64,000 nucleotides of DNA, taken from CADEED01 sp039931065. Lineage in GTDB: Bacteria; Pseudomonadota; Gammaproteobacteria; Steroidobacterales; Steroidobacteraceae. Position 1 is the first letter of the stretch, and every line of letters starts with the position of its first letter. Below, in pieces: positions 63,584-64,000 of the stretch. The position numbers and the translations under genes were made by a program. A model generated the notes under the pieces. That model saw only the letters and a program-made list of their open reading frames with translations, did no database searches and had not been told where the DNA came from. The DNA lies in contig JBDTSP010000004.1 in the NCBI GenBank assembly GCA_039931065.1, forward strand, positions 185,608-249,607, in the 5' to 3' direction.

Positions 63584-64000
63584 ATCAAACACGCCTCGAC
63601 AGGACGCGGATCATCCGTGCACCCACCGGCACGACTCTCTCGGCGAAGAGCTGGCTGACCGAAGCGCCGCTGCGCATGTTGATGAACAACCTCGACCCGG
63701 CGGTGGCGGAAAATCCGGCGGCGCTCGTGGTCTACGGCGGCATCGGCCGCGCCGCGCGCGATTGGGAATCCTTCGATCGAATCGTGGAAACACTCAAACG
63801 CCTCGAAGCGGATCAGACGCTGCTGATCCAGTCCGGCAAACCGGTGGGTGTGTTCACCACGCACGCCGATGCGCCGCGCGTGCTGCTCGCCAACAGCAAC
63901 CTCGTGCCACGCTGGAGCACCTGGGAGCATTTCAACGAGCTCGATCGCAAGGGCCTCATGATGTACGGCCAGATGACCGCGGGCTCGTGGATCTACATCG
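63580..64000 (+). CDS. hutU: Urocanate hydratase, N-terminal part (runs off window)
   Basis: The first 140 codons of urocanase: SWLTEAPLRMLMNNLDPAVA, YGGIGRAARDWESFD, LIQSGKPVGVFTTHADAPRV, LVPRWSTWEHFNELD and GLMMYGQMTAGSWIYI match the family N terminus. It converts urocanate to imidazolone-propionate. ATG at 63580 overlaps the hutG stop. Cut by the window edge; hutH is expected beyond it. Confidence 0.96.
   Translation, partial: MNQTRLDRTRIIRAPTGTTLSAKSWLTEAPLRMLMNNLDPAVAENPAALVVYGGIGRAARDWESFDRIVETLKRLEADQTLLIQSGKPVGVFTTHADAPRVLLANSNLVPRWSTWEHFNELDRKGLMMYGQMTAGSWIYI

Overview
The window is a high-GC, densely packed bacterial chromosome segment. Its gene content fits a gammaproteobacterium, plausibly near Steroidobacteraceae, Nevskiales or Xanthomonadales: a TonB-dependent receptor beside fatty-acid oxidation genes, a DUF1592/DUF1552 pair, RAYT/REP-like palindromes and a five-step hut pathway with HutF. 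That taxonomic placement is inference; no rRNA or tRNA gene was seen.

Layout. 1-5.0 kb: a membrane GGDEF-EAL protein, a cysteine-rich secreted protein and a SYLF-domain protein. 5.06-18.56 kb: the most striking region. A 12.57-kb tyrosine-recombinase element (about 5463-18029) splits a minus-strand SRAP (YedK/HMCES-type, abasic-site sensor) gene inside the codons of its conserved Asn-Ala-Arg active-site motif. The two halves lie at the two outer edges. The element carries three overlapping tyrosine recombinases plus a small HTH/coiled-coil protein (Tn554-like), then directly downstream an intact SRAP paralogue of its own. The rest of the cargo is a small secreted YD protein and a 1470-aa RHS/YD protein with an AT-rich C-terminal tip and an adjacent membrane protein (candidate toxin and immunity). 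This looks like an element that destroys its target gene and carries the replacement.

18.8-31.6 kb: PLD-like protein, GH114-like and GH5-like hydrolases, PagL-like lipid A deacylase, group II truncated haemoglobin, a CcdAB toxin-antitoxin pair between gene remnants, a secreted esterase, a frameshifted ECF sigma gene with anti-sigma and two DUF4097-like adhesin-type proteins, a YCII protein and an LRAT-like protein. 31.8-34.5 kb: a molybdopterin oxidoreductase with two cytochrome b proteins and a class II cytochrome c. 34.6-38.6 kb: DUF1592-type cytochrome protein and Tat-exported DUF1552 protein. 38.6-47.5 kb: FolE, LysR regulator, FadJ-like multifunctional enzyme, TonB receptor, GST, DUF1993 and Hpt proteins.

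47.9-55.2 kb (minus strand): an apparent six-gene operon of a secreted protein, a beta-barrel protein, a second secreted protein, an ECF sigma factor, an anti-sigma factor and a subtilisin-type protease, followed by a small secreted protein. 55.3-60 kb: a NarL-type response regulator with a 7TM histidine kinase, and an FG-GAP propeller lipoprotein. 60.1-64 kb: histidine utilisation genes hutF (minus) and hutI-hutG-hutU (plus; hutU runs off the end).

A family of long perfect or near-perfect palindromes (20573, 26597, 38554, 47057, 47838 and 60021) sits at gene ends. Several arms start on the stop codons of the flanking genes, and the copies are built from exchangeable modules.
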